The notes beneath the pieces were generated by a model that ran no database searches, was not told where the DNA came from, and saw nothing but the letters and a program-made list of their open reading frames with translations. A DNA stretch of 64,000 nt, taken from Bacteroidales bacterium (GTDB lineage Bacteria > Bacteroidota > Bacteroidia > Bacteroidales > UBA932). Shown here piece by piece: positions 1 through 8,159 of the stretch (position 1 is its first letter; the number at the start of each line of letters is the position of its first letter). The translations under genes were made by a program, and so were the position numbers. The DNA lies in assembly GCA_017631875.1 (NCBI GenBank), contig JAGBSL010000003.1, positions 1 to 64,000 of the forward strand. The letters run 5' to 3'.

Positions 1-53
1 GCGTCTGTCATATTTTCCTTTTTTCTTACAAACTCACAAAATTAGCAACAAAA

Positions 54-86
54 TTTGGAAATTTGCCCCGAAAGTCCCTTACTTTG
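54..86 (+). promoter_or_regulatory. Bacteroidota-type promoter of topA
   Basis: A TTTG (54-57) is followed after 21 nt by TTACTTTG (79-86), one mismatch from the TAnnTTTG -7 consensus of the Bacteroidota primary sigma factor. Transcription would start near 93, about 20 nt before the topA ATG at 113. Seen by eye; the spacing fits the known consensus. Confidence 0.55.
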
Positions 87-112
87 CACTTTCTTTTGAA
101 AAAGAGGAGTTA

Positions 113-2431
113 ATGAGCATGAAGGAAGGAAAAAATTTAGTGATCGTGGAGTCTCCTGCCAAGGCCGGCACAATCCAGAAGTTTCTTGGAGAAGACTTCA
201 TAGTAAAATCAAGTTTCGGACACATACGTGACCTGCACGACAGCGAGCTCAGCATCGATGTGAAGGCAGGATTCAAACCCGAATATGTAATACCAGCAGA
301 TAAGAAGAAGCTCGTATCTGAACTGAAAAAGGCTGCTAAAGAGGCCTCGGTCGTATGGCTTGCATCCGATGAGGACCGCGAGGGAGAAGCTATCTCATGG
401 CACCTTTTTGAAACTCTTGGTCTTAAGGAGGATAACACGAAACGTATTGTATTCCACGAGATTACAAAGACAGCCATCCTTAATGCAATCCAGAATCCCC
501 GCAGCATAGACATGAGTCTGGTGGACGCGCAGCAGGCTCGCCGAGTGCTCGACCGTCTGGTAGGTTTCGAGCTATCTCCGGTACTTTGGAGAAAGATCCA
601 GCCGAAGCTCTCTGCAGGACGTGTACAGTCAGTGGCTCTGCGTCTGGTTGTAGACCGCGAAAGGGAAATCCTCGCATTCAATCCGGAACAATATTATAAG
701 GTAGACGCACTCTTCCATCCTGAGGGAACACCTGACAATGTCCTTGTCAAGGCAACCCTTGACAGAAGGTTCCCTGATCTTGAAAGCGCAAAGTCCTTCC
801 TTGAGAAGTGCATCGGAGCTGAGTTCAGAATCTCTGATATCGAGAAGAAGGAGGCGACCAGAACCCCTGCGGCGCCATTTACTACCTCGACACTCCAGCA
901 GGAAGCTTCAAGAAAGCTCAGAATGTCTGTAAGCCAGACCATGAGCATAGCGCAGAAGCTTTACGAGCACGGACTCATCACATACATGCGTACCGACTCG
1001 ACCAACCTTTCCGCACTTGCAATCAGCACTGCAAAAACCTTCATCTGTGACAATTACGGAGAGGAGTATTCAAAGGTAAGACAGTATAAGACAAAGGCTA
1101 AGGGAGCACAGGAAGCCCACGAGGCAATCCGTCCTACATATATCGAGAACGTCACAATCGAGGGAACACCTCAGGAAAAGAAGCTGTATGAGCTGATCTG
1201 GAAGCGCACAGTCGCATCACAGATGGCGGATGCACGACTCTTGAAAACCGACATCAAGGTTTCATCGGACAAGAGCGAAGAGAAATTCAACGTACAGGCC
1301 AGCGAAGTCCTCTTCGACGGATTCCTCAAGCTCTACATGGAAAGCACCGACGAGCCGTCACAGGACGAAGAGATGGCAATCCTTCCTGAGATGAACAAGG
1401 GTGACAGAATGTTCGAGAACGGCATTACAGCCGAGTGCAAGTTCACTTCCGCACCGTCGCGCTACTCGGAGGCGACCCTCGTCAAGAAACTCGAGGAACT
1501 CGGCATCGGACGTCCGTCAACCTATGCCCCTACAATATCTACCCTCACAAAAGGAAGAGGATATATAATCAAAGGCGACAAGACCGGAGAGAAGCATGCC
1601 GTGACCAACCTTTCCCTCAAGAACGGAGTGATCAAGGCGGCGGCCAAGACCGAAACCACAGGAGTGGAGAAGGGACGACTCCTCCCTCAGGACATCGGAA
1701 TGATCGTTACTGACTACCTTGTAAAGAACTTCGATACAATCCTTGATTACGGATTTACGGCAAACGTGGAGAAGGACTTCGACAAGATTGCAGAGGGAGA
1801 GCTGGTATGGAGCAACGTGATCAGCGAGTTCTACGGTCCGTTCCACGCAAAGGTGGAGGAAACCCTCAACAACAGGGAATACAGCAACGTAAGCCGCGAG
1901 CTGGGAGTAGACCCTAAGGATGGACAGCCCCTGGTAGCACGCTTCGGACAATATGGTCCTTACGTTCAGAAAGGCGACGGAGACCACAAGCAGTATGCGA
2001 GCCTCGCTCCTGGCCAGCTGATCGAGAGTATAACCCTTGAAGAGGCTCTGAAGCTATTCGAACTTCCAAGGACAGTAGGACAGCATGAGGGCATCGACAT
2101 TATCTGCACCAAGGGAAAATTCGGACCATACATCAAATATGGCGATAAGAACATCTCCCTCCCGCGTGGAACCGATCCTCTCAAGGTAGACCTTGAAACA
2201 TGTGTACGCCTGATCGAGGAAAACGAGAGCAAGAAGGCAGGCGGAATCCTTGCCGAATACACAGAGAGCGGCATCCAGGTGATCAACGGAGCCTACGGCC
2301 CATACATAAAGTGCAACGGCAGCAACTACAAGATCCCTAAGGGCACGGATCCGGCAGAACTGACCGAAGAAAAGTGTAAGGAGATTATCGCATCCTCAGA
2401 GCCCACAGGCAAGAAGAAGAAACGCAAGTAA
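113..2431 (+). CDS. topA: DNA topoisomerase I (type IA)
   Basis: Relaxes negatively supercoiled DNA in the cytoplasm through a transient 5'-phosphotyrosine strand break. The 772-residue protein opens with the Toprim domain (VIVESPAKAGTIQKFLG, then DEDREGEAISWH). The catalytic tyrosine is in ITYMRTDSTNL (Tyr291). The C-terminus lacks the four-Cys zinc fingers of the E. coli enzyme and instead carries GPY-containing repeats (three between about residues 610 and 760) of the Topo_C_Rpt type, ending in a lysine-rich tail; this is usual for Bacteroidota. Two in-frame ATGs (113 and 119) follow AGGAGT, and the first is used here. The gene stands alone and ends in a series of hairpins and a strong terminator. 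Confidence 0.97.
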   Translation: MSMKEGKNLVIVESPAKAGTIQKFLGEDFIVKSSFGHIRDLHDSELSIDVKAGFKPEYVIPADKKKLVSELKKAAKEASVVWLASDEDREGEAISWHLFETLGLKEDNTKRIVFHEITKTAILNAIQNPRSIDMSLVDAQQARRVLDRLVGFELSPVLWRKIQPKLSAGRVQSVALRLVVDREREILAFNPEQYYKVDALFHPEGTPDNVLVKATLDRRFPDLESAKSFLEKCIGAEFRISDIEKKEATRTPAAPFTTSTLQQEASRKLRMSVSQTMSIAQKLYEHGLITYMRTDSTNLSALAISTAKTFICDNYGEEYSKVRQYKTKAKGAQEAHEAIRPTYIENVTIEGTPQEKKLYELIWKRTVASQMADARLLKTDIKVSSDKSEEKFNVQASEVLFDGFLKLYMESTDEPSQDEEMAILPEMNKGDRMFENGITAECKFTSAPSRYSEATLVKKLEELGIGRPSTYAPTISTLTKGRGYIIKGDKTGEKHAVTNLSLKNGVIKAAAKTETTGVEKGRLLPQDIGMIVTDYLVKNFDTILDYGFTANVEKDFDKIAEGELVWSNVISEFYGPFHAKVEETLNNREYSNVSRELGVDPKDGQPLVARFGQYGPYVQKGDGDHKQYASLAPGQLIESITLEEALKLFELPRTVGQHEGIDIICTKGKFGPYIKYGDKNISLPRGTDPLKVDLETCVRLIEENESKKAGGILAEYTESGIQVINGAYGPYIKCNGSNYKIPKGTDPAELTEEKCKEIIASSEPTGKKKKRK

Positions 2432-2433
2432 GA

Positions 2434-2511
2434 GTCATGTTGACAACAACATGACGACCGGCCCGGGTAGGGCCGAGATACCCCTCGGGGTGATATGCCG
2501 TCAGGCATATC
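2434..2511 (+). repeat. Four consecutive short hairpins after topA
   Basis: Four perfect inverted repeats with tiny loops follow the stop codon directly: GTCATGTTG/CAACATGAC (2434-2455, loop ACAA), CGGCCC/GGGCCG (2459-2475), ACCCC/GGGGT (2480-2491) and GATATGCC/GGCATATC (2492-2511, loop GTCA). None has a U-tract, so they are not four terminators. They could be 3'-UTR stability elements or DNA-level repeats; the function is unknown. Confidence 0.7.
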
Positions 2512-2526
2512 GGGGGTTAAATTTAT

Positions 2527-2573
2527 AAAAAAGACGTCTTAAGTTTCAATTTGTAACTTAAGACGTCTTTTTT
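2527..2573 (+). terminator. Strong intrinsic terminator
   Basis: A perfect 13-bp stem (GACGTCTTAAGTT at 2533-2545, AACTTAAGACGTC at 2555-2567) has a 9-nt loop. It is flanked by AAAAAA on the left and TTTTTT on the right, so it can act in both directions. It ends topA transcription. Confidence 0.92.
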
Positions 2574-2634
2574 ATTGACATTATATATTTTTATATATAA
2601 ATTCGCAGTCAAAACCAACAAGATACATACTGTT

Positions 2635-3153
2635 ATGCCTACCTATCAGATTGATCAGATCGATCAGAAGATTCTTTCATTCCTGGTAAAGAATGCAAGA
2701 ATGCCGTTTCTGGAGATTGCACGTGAGTGTAATGTGTCCGGAGCAGCGATCCACCAGAGGGTCAAGAGACTCGAAGCGAACGGAGTCATCACCGGTTCAC
2801 GTCTTCTCGTAAAGCCGCAGGCGCTTGGCCTGAACGTATGCGCCTTCGTCAGCGTATCGCTGTCCGAGGCGAACAAGTACCCGGAGGTTATCGAAGCATT
2901 CAAGAAGATTTCCGAAATCGTTGAGTGCCACTTTGTTACAGGCAAACACAACCTCCTCATCAAGATCTTCTGCTTTGACCATGACCATCTGATGGAAATC
3001 CTCCTGAACACAATCCAGAGGATTCCTTATGTACAGCAGACAGAAACCCAAATTTCACTCGACCAGGCGATTGAGCGTCAGGTATGGGTCAAGGAATACC
3101 AGAACACCAGCTTCTCTGCTAGTGTGAAGAAGAGGAAGAAAGAGAAAGAATAG
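2635..3153 (+). CDS. Lrp/AsnC family transcriptional regulator
   Basis: A 172-residue DNA-binding regulator, probably responding to an amino acid. The N-terminal winged HTH runs from QIDQIDQKILSFLVKNARM through the recognition helix in NVSGAAIHQRVKRLEANGVI. A RAM/AsnC ligand-binding domain follows at about residues 65-150 (LGLNVCAFVSVSL, then VTGKHNLLIKIFCFD). A lysine-rich tail (VKKRKKEKE) closes the protein. An upstream in-frame ATG at 2575 falls right behind the topA terminator and would add 20 non-conserved residues, so the ATG at 2635, directly before the HTH, is preferred. The 3' end overlaps the convergent ispD by 35 nt. The target genes cannot be read from the sequence. Confidence 0.9.
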   Translation: MPTYQIDQIDQKILSFLVKNARMPFLEIARECNVSGAAIHQRVKRLEANGVITGSRLLVKPQALGLNVCAFVSVSLSEANKYPEVIEAFKKISEIVECHFVTGKHNLLIKIFCFDHDHLMEILLNTIQRIPYVQQTETQISLDQAIERQVWVKEYQNTSFSASVKKRKKEKE

Positions 3154-3841
3154 CCTTTGCCAGGACAAGGTCGTCCTGCGTGGTAAGCTTTATATTGAAC
3201 CTCTCACCGATAAGGTATGAGAGGTTTTTTCCGTATTTAAGGACCACTGAAGCATCATCAGTGAAAGTTGTGTCGAATGCCTGAGCGTATGCTTCCTTAA
3301 GCATTTCAGAGTGGAAAATCTGCGGAGTCTGCGCTGCATAAAGCACTGAGCGGTCTACAGTCTGACCCTCCTTGGTGACGAGGGTATCCTCACCGTTTAT
3401 CTTCTTCTTTTCAAGAACCTTCATCGTATCGACGCAAGGAAGGACAGGAATAAGCGCCGGAGTTGTTTCCGCCTTCTCAAACATGGTCTTGACAAAAGAT
3501 TCAGTAACGAGGGGCCTTACCGCATCATGGACTGCCACAACCGCACCACTCGGAACCTTTTCAAGTGCGTTCCTTACGGAATGAAAGCGGGTTATGCCTC
3601 CCTTGACCAGCACCTGAGGGCAGATGAAGTTCCTGTCAAGGCAATACTGGCGCCAATAATCCATGTGAGACTCCGGCAGGACGGTGATTATGTTCACGCC
3701 CGGGCATGCTTTCAGGAAGACCTCGATGGTCATTTGAAGGATAGCCTTGCCCTCAAGCTCGATGAACTGTTTAGGCAACTCCGCACCCATTCGCGTGCCG
3801 CTTCCGGCGGCCATGATTATGGCGTATTTCTTCCTTGACAT
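3119..3841 (-). CDS. ispD: 2-C-methyl-D-erythritol 4-phosphate cytidylyltransferase
   Basis: Third step of the MEP (non-mevalonate) isoprenoid pathway: joins MEP to CTP, giving CDP-methylerythritol and PPi, in the cytoplasm. The 240-residue protein starts with the nucleotidyltransferase signature AAGSGTRMGAELPKQF (CTP-binding G-rich loop and catalytic Arg/Lys). VAVHDAVRPLV holds the conserved Asp-Arg segment and TDDASVVLKYG the C-terminal substrate motif. The length is normal, apart from a Ser/His-rich tail (LSLSSSSSH) created where the gene runs into the end of the convergent Lrp gene. It is transcribed away from mreB, from a promoter in the shared 97-nt gap. Confidence 0.95.
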   Translation of the reverse strand: MSRKKYAIIMAAGSGTRMGAELPKQFIELEGKAILQMTIEVFLKACPGVNIITVLPESHMDYWRQYCLDRNFICPQVLVKGGITRFHSVRNALEKVPSGAVVAVHDAVRPLVTESFVKTMFEKAETTPALIPVLPCVDTMKVLEKKKINGEDTLVTKEGQTVDRSVLYAAQTPQIFHSEMLKEAYAQAFDTTFTDDASVVLKYGKNLSYLIGERFNIKLTTQDDLVLAKAILSLSSSSSH

Positions 3842-3871
3842 ATTTCAGATAATTTTCAATTATTTCTTCCA

Positions 3872-3899
3872 CAAAATTAAGTTATTTTTCGTAATTTTG
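3872..3899. promoter_or_regulatory. Divergent -7 boxes of ispD and mreB
   Basis: CAAAATTA at 3872-3879 reads TAATTTTG on the minus strand toward ispD, and TAATTTTG at 3892-3899 points toward mreB. Both match TAnnTTTG exactly. No clear -33 TTTG is visible for the mreB box. Confidence 0.5.
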
Positions 3900-3938
3900 A
3901 ACCCCATTATACGTATCAGATAAAAAGCATTAAAAAAT

Positions 3939-4964
3939 ATGGCATTTTCATTTTTGACACAGGAGCTTGCGATTGACCTCGGTACCGCGAACACAGTCAT
4001 TTTCCAGAATGACCAGATCGTTCTCGACGAGCCGAGCATCGTGGCTATAGACAACGCTACAGGCAAGGCATTGGCTTTGGGACAGAAGGCCAAGCTCATG
4101 CAGGAGAAGGAGAATCCGGGCATCAAGACCATCCGTCCGATGAGAGACGGAGTCATCGCAGACTTCAACGCTGCAGAGCTCATGATCCGCGGATTCATCA
4201 AGCAGGTAAACAGCAAGCGCAGATCGCTCTTCCAGCCGAACATCAAGATGGTGGTCGGCATCCCTTCGGGATCGACTGAGGTCGAGATCCGTGCGGTGCG
4301 CGACTCTTCGGAGCACGCAGGAGGACGTGACGTATATCTGATCTATGAGCCTATGGCTTCTGCGCTCGGTATCGGTCTCGACGTCGAGGCGCCAAAGGGT
4401 AACATGGTAGTGGACATCGGAGGTGGTACAACTGAGATCGCTGTGATCTCACTCGGAGGTATCGTGGTGCAGGATTCGATCAAGGTCGCAGGTGACGTAT
4501 TCACAAACGACATCCAGCAGTACCTCCGTCAGCAGCACAACATCAGGGTAGGACAGGTGACAGCCGAGAAGATCAAGATCGCTATCGGAGCGGTTATTCC
4601 TGATCTTGACGAGAACGAGCCGGAGCCATACAAGGTGACAGGTCCTAACCTCATGACAGCACACCCTGTCCACGCTACAGTGACTTACCAGGAGATCGCG
4701 CACTGTCTTGACAAGTCAGTTGCAAGAATCGAGGCCGGCATCCTCCACGTGCTTGAGCAGACTCCGCCGGAGCTGTACTCGGACATCGTAGAGAACGGTA
4801 TCCACCTCGCAGGAGGCGGATCGCTCCTCAGAGGTCTGGCAAAGCGTCTCACAGAGAAGGTTAACATTCCTTTCCATGTGGCAGAGGACCCACTGAGAGC
4901 CGTGGCACGAGGTACATGTCTGGCACTCAAGAACACAGACAACTACACCTTCCTCATGAGATAA
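3939..4964 (+). CDS. mreB: Rod shape-determining protein MreB
   Basis: Bacterial actin homologue that forms membrane-bound filaments and organises the elongation machinery for lateral cell-wall growth. The 341-residue length is typical. The actin-fold ATPase motifs are present: phosphate 1 ELAIDLGTANTVIF at residues 8-21, phosphate 2 VVDIGGGTTEIAVISLGG near 160, and adenosine motif HLAGGGSLLRGLAKRL near 290. First gene of mreB-mreC-mreD-pbp2-rodA, which runs to 9725 with gaps of 9 nt or less, so all five are probably co-transcribed. The next gene begins in the same frame one codon after the TAA. Confidence 0.98.
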   Translation: MAFSFLTQELAIDLGTANTVIFQNDQIVLDEPSIVAIDNATGKALALGQKAKLMQEKENPGIKTIRPMRDGVIADFNAAELMIRGFIKQVNSKRRSLFQPNIKMVVGIPSGSTEVEIRAVRDSSEHAGGRDVYLIYEPMASALGIGLDVEAPKGNMVVDIGGGTTEIAVISLGGIVVQDSIKVAGDVFTNDIQQYLRQQHNIRVGQVTAEKIKIAIGAVIPDLDENEPEPYKVTGPNLMTAHPVHATVTYQEIAHCLDKSVARIEAGILHVLEQTPPELYSDIVENGIHLAGGGSLLRGLAKRLTEKVNIPFHVAEDPLRAVARGTCLALKNTDNYTFLMR

Positions 4965-4967
4965 GCC

Positions 4968-5792
4968 TTGAGAAAGGGAGGTATCATAAAGCATGTCATT
5001 ACAGCAGCTATCTTCATCGGATTGGAGATAGCTGCATTGGCTATGCTCGGCAACAACGGAACGCTTCAGAGGATGTGGTTCTCGGAAGCGGCACAGGGCT
5101 TTATGGGAAGCATCTGGGGCAGCACCCAAAGGGTGAAGGACTATTTCCACCTCAGAAGCGCCAACGACTCGCTCGCGCTTGAGAACCATGCGCTCAGGGT
5201 AAGGGTGGCGCAGCTGGAGGAGGTGCTCGCAGAAACAGGACAGGAAACACCGCTGTTCGCTGCAGGCAAGACCGGACAATACACCTACATCCCGGCAAAG
5301 ATCATGAAGATAAGCAACAACACGCAGCATAACTACATGATCATCGGAAAGGGAGCGGCAGACGGCGTGGCAGAAGGAGCGGGAGTGATAACAGGAAAGG
5401 GAGCGGTAGGAGTCATAGACGCCGTGAGCGAACATTTCTCATATGCCCGTTCGTTCAAGAACCACGATATGAACATCAGTGCCAGACTGGGAGCAGACGG
5501 AGCGGTCGGTCCGCTCAGCTGGGACGGACGCAGCAGCGCGGGAGCCATCCTCAAGGAGATTCCACACCACGTGGAGTTCCATCCGGGAGACACCGTGTAC
5601 ACCAGCGGATTCTCGTCAATATTCCCTGCTGACATCCCGCTCGGAACTGCAGGCAAGGCAAAGATCGTCAACGGCGCCACTTATGAAATAGAGGTCACGC
5701 TCTTCGAGGATTTCGCAGCCCTGCGCCATGTAACCATAGTGGACAATCTGGGAAGGCAGGAAATGACTAGACTGGAGGAGGAAAACAGATGA
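4968..5792 (+). CDS. mreC: Rod shape-determining protein MreC
   Basis: Bitopic inner-membrane protein of the elongasome; its periplasmic part activates PBP2. The 274 residues give a short cytoplasmic tail, a TM helix (VITAAIFIGLEIAALAML, about residues 10-27), a coiled coil (NDSLALENHALRVRVAQLEE, about 63-82), then the MreC beta-barrel domain with GVITGKGAVGVID and FPADIPLGTAGKA. The only start that keeps the TM helix is a TTG at 4968, three bases after the mreB stop and in the same frame. The in-frame ATG further on would cut the helix. Its last four bases (ATGA) overlap the mreD start, which suggests translational coupling. Confidence 0.93.
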   Translation: MRKGGIIKHVITAAIFIGLEIAALAMLGNNGTLQRMWFSEAAQGFMGSIWGSTQRVKDYFHLRSANDSLALENHALRVRVAQLEEVLAETGQETPLFAAGKTGQYTYIPAKIMKISNNTQHNYMIIGKGAADGVAEGAGVITGKGAVGVIDAVSEHFSYARSFKNHDMNISARLGADGAVGPLSWDGRSSAGAILKEIPHHVEFHPGDTVYTSGFSSIFPADIPLGTAGKAKIVNGATYEIEVTLFEDFAALRHVTIVDNLGRQEMTRLEEENR

Positions 5793-6304
5793 AGGTAAGC
5801 CAGCATTTCGGAATATTGTACTGTCTGCTTCTTATCGGACAGCTTGTACTGTGCAATTATGGAGCACTGGGTCCATACATCATGCTCACCATGCTGCCTG
5901 CCATGATCATGTGCATCCCTACCACGATCAGCACCGCCACATGCATGCTCATCGCATTTGCTAGCGGACTGGCGGTGGACTGGCTTTCGGAGGGACTGAT
6001 CGGACTTAATGCCGCAGCGGCAGTGCCTGTGGCCCTGCTCAGGAACGGCGCGATCAAGATTTTCCTTGGAGAGGACCTCATCACACGAGGCGACAGATTC
6101 TCGATAAAGAAGAACGGACTGTTCAAGATATCTGTGGTCATGTTCACTGCACTTGTCGTGTATCTCGGAATATACATATTCCTCGATGGTGCCGGAACAC
6201 GTCCGACATGGTTCAACCTCACAAGATTGGGTCTTTCCACAATCTGCTGCCTTGCTCTTTCGATGATAGTCATAAACATTCTTTCACCGGATGACAGAAA
6301 ATAA
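5789..6304 (+). CDS. mreD: Rod shape-determining protein MreD
   Basis: Small polytopic inner-membrane subunit of the elongasome, 171 residues with about five or six TM helices (for example FGILYCLLLIGQLVLC at 6-21 and ISVVMFTALVVYLGIYIF near 115). Sequence conservation in this family is low; the call rests on hydropathy, size and its position between mreC and the PBP2 gene, the standard order. It overlaps mreC by 4 nt and is followed after 9 nt by the transpeptidase gene. Confidence 0.9.
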   Translation: MKVSQHFGILYCLLLIGQLVLCNYGALGPYIMLTMLPAMIMCIPTTISTATCMLIAFASGLAVDWLSEGLIGLNAAAAVPVALLRNGAIKIFLGEDLITRGDRFSIKKNGLFKISVVMFTALVVYLGIYIFLDGAGTRPTWFNLTRLGLSTICCLALSMIVINILSPDDRK

Positions 6305-6313
6305 GGAGACAGC

Positions 6314-8158
6314 ATGAAACTGAACAGAGAAAACAAGCTTCTGATCGGACTCTGTACGGCTGCCGGCATCCTTATCGTCAAGCTGTTCGGCATCCAGATC
6401 GTTGAAGACAAATACAAGCTCAGTGCGGAAAACAACACGATGGTGTACTCCACCATCTACCCTACCCGCGGCATCATCCACGACAGGAACGGTAACATCC
6501 TTGTAGGAAACAGGGTGGCATACGACCTTATGGTCACGCCCAAGGAAGTAAAGAAATTTGACACTCTTGCACTTGCGAATGTACTTGACGTAACGCCCGA
6601 GGCGATCAAGGAGAAGATGGACGAGTTCTACAAGAACCGCCGAAGGATCGGCTACCAGAGCGTCGTGATGTTCAAGCAACTCCCTCCTGAAACATACATG
6701 AAGTTTGCTGAAGTCGCGTACCGTTTCCCGGGATTCAGGGGACAGGCCAGGAGTATCAGGGAATATCCTTTCAACGCCGGCGGTAACCTTCTCGGATATG
6801 TTTCCGAAGTCAACGCGAACTACATGGCGAAGCATCCGGACGAATACAAGCCCGGAGATTATGCCGGCATGACCGGTATCGAGGCGGCAAGGGAGAAGGA
6901 ACTGCGCGGAGAGAAGGGATACAATATATGGCTCAGGAACTCGCACAACCGCATAGAGTCCAGATATAAGGACGGAGAGGAGGACAAGGAGGCAGTACCG
7001 GGTGACGACATAACAACCACCATCGACGCAACCCTCCAGAACTACGGACAGATGCTGATGAACAACAAGGTGGGAAGTCTTGTGGCCATCGAGCCGTCGA
7101 CAGGAGAGATACTGGCCATGGTTTCAAGTCCCGGTATCGACGTGGATATGCTCGCGAATTTCGGAGAGCATTATAACGAAATCCTTTCCAACCCTTACAA
7201 GCCGATGTTCAACAGAACCGTGCAGGCTCCGTACCCTCCGGGTTCGGTGTTCAAGCTCGTCAACGGACTGATCGGCCTTGAGGAAGGGGTATTCACTCCT
7301 TCAACCCAATATCCATGTAGCATGGGTTACCATTTCGGTAAAAGCAAGCTGGGATGTCATGCACACAAGTCGCCGATCAATTTCGAGGAATCTATTATGA
7401 TGTCCTGCAACGCATACTACTGCTATGTATTCCGCAGCATTCTTGAGAATCCGAAGTATGGATCGATTGACGAGGCTACTGATAAGTGGAAAGAGTATGT
7501 GATGAGTTTCGGATTCGGACAGAAGCTCGGCAGCGACTTTCCTTCCGAGCTGGGAGGATTCATTCCTGACTCGAAATACTACAACAGATATTACCGCAAG
7601 GGCGGCTGGAAGGCAACCACAGTAATCTCGCTGTCCATCGGACAGGGCGAGATCGGCTGTACGCCTCTGCACCTTGCAAACCTGTGCGCCACTATAGCAA
7701 ATCGCGGCCACTACTACATCCCTCACATCATAAAGGATTCAGAGAACGTGACCATCGACCCTAAGTACAAGGAAAGACATTACACTATGGTCGATACAAC
7801 ACACTTCCCTAAGGTCGTGGGAGGAATGTACAGGGCCGTGAACAGCGGCTTCGGTTCCGGCGGAACCGCAAGCATCGCCGCAGTCGAGGGCCTGGACATC
7901 TGCGGAAAGACCGGTACGGCGCAGAACCCGCATGGACATGACCATTCGGTGTTCATCTGCTTCGCTCCGCGCGACAATCCTAAGATCGCGGTTGCCGCTT
8001 ATGTGGAGAACGGAGGATTCGGCGCCTCATATGCAGCGCCTATCGCATCTCTGCTTACGGAGATGTACCTCAATGGTGAAATCGGAGATGAGAGAAAAGC
8101 TCTCGAGAAGAGGATGCTCGATGCCAATCTGCTTGACAGAGTAAGAGTGAAGAAGTAA
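6314..8158 (+). CDS. mrdA: Penicillin-binding protein 2 (elongasome transpeptidase)
   Basis: Class B PBP that cross-links new lateral peptidoglycan in the periplasm; partner of RodA and activated by MreC. The 614 residues comprise an N-terminal anchor (LLIGLCTAAGILIVKLFGI), a pedestal/dimerisation domain starting at YPTRGIIHDRNGNILVGN, and a transpeptidase domain with the active-site SVFK (Ser311), an SCN-type motif in MSCNAYYCY, and KTGTAQNPHG. Beta-lactams target this class by acylating the serine. The stop codon is followed after one base by the rodA ATG (TAAGATG). Confidence 0.96.
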   Translation: MKLNRENKLLIGLCTAAGILIVKLFGIQIVEDKYKLSAENNTMVYSTIYPTRGIIHDRNGNILVGNRVAYDLMVTPKEVKKFDTLALANVLDVTPEAIKEKMDEFYKNRRRIGYQSVVMFKQLPPETYMKFAEVAYRFPGFRGQARSIREYPFNAGGNLLGYVSEVNANYMAKHPDEYKPGDYAGMTGIEAAREKELRGEKGYNIWLRNSHNRIESRYKDGEEDKEAVPGDDITTTIDATLQNYGQMLMNNKVGSLVAIEPSTGEILAMVSSPGIDVDMLANFGEHYNEILSNPYKPMFNRTVQAPYPPGSVFKLVNGLIGLEEGVFTPSTQYPCSMGYHFGKSKLGCHAHKSPINFEESIMMSCNAYYCYVFRSILENPKYGSIDEATDKWKEYVMSFGFGQKLGSDFPSELGGFIPDSKYYNRYYRKGGWKATTVISLSIGQGEIGCTPLHLANLCATIANRGHYYIPHIIKDSENVTIDPKYKERHYTMVDTTHFPKVVGGMYRAVNSGFGSGGTASIAAVEGLDICGKTGTAQNPHGHDHSVFICFAPRDNPKIAVAAYVENGGFGASYAAPIASLLTEMYLNGEIGDERKALEKRMLDANLLDRVRVKK

Positions 8159-8159
8159 G

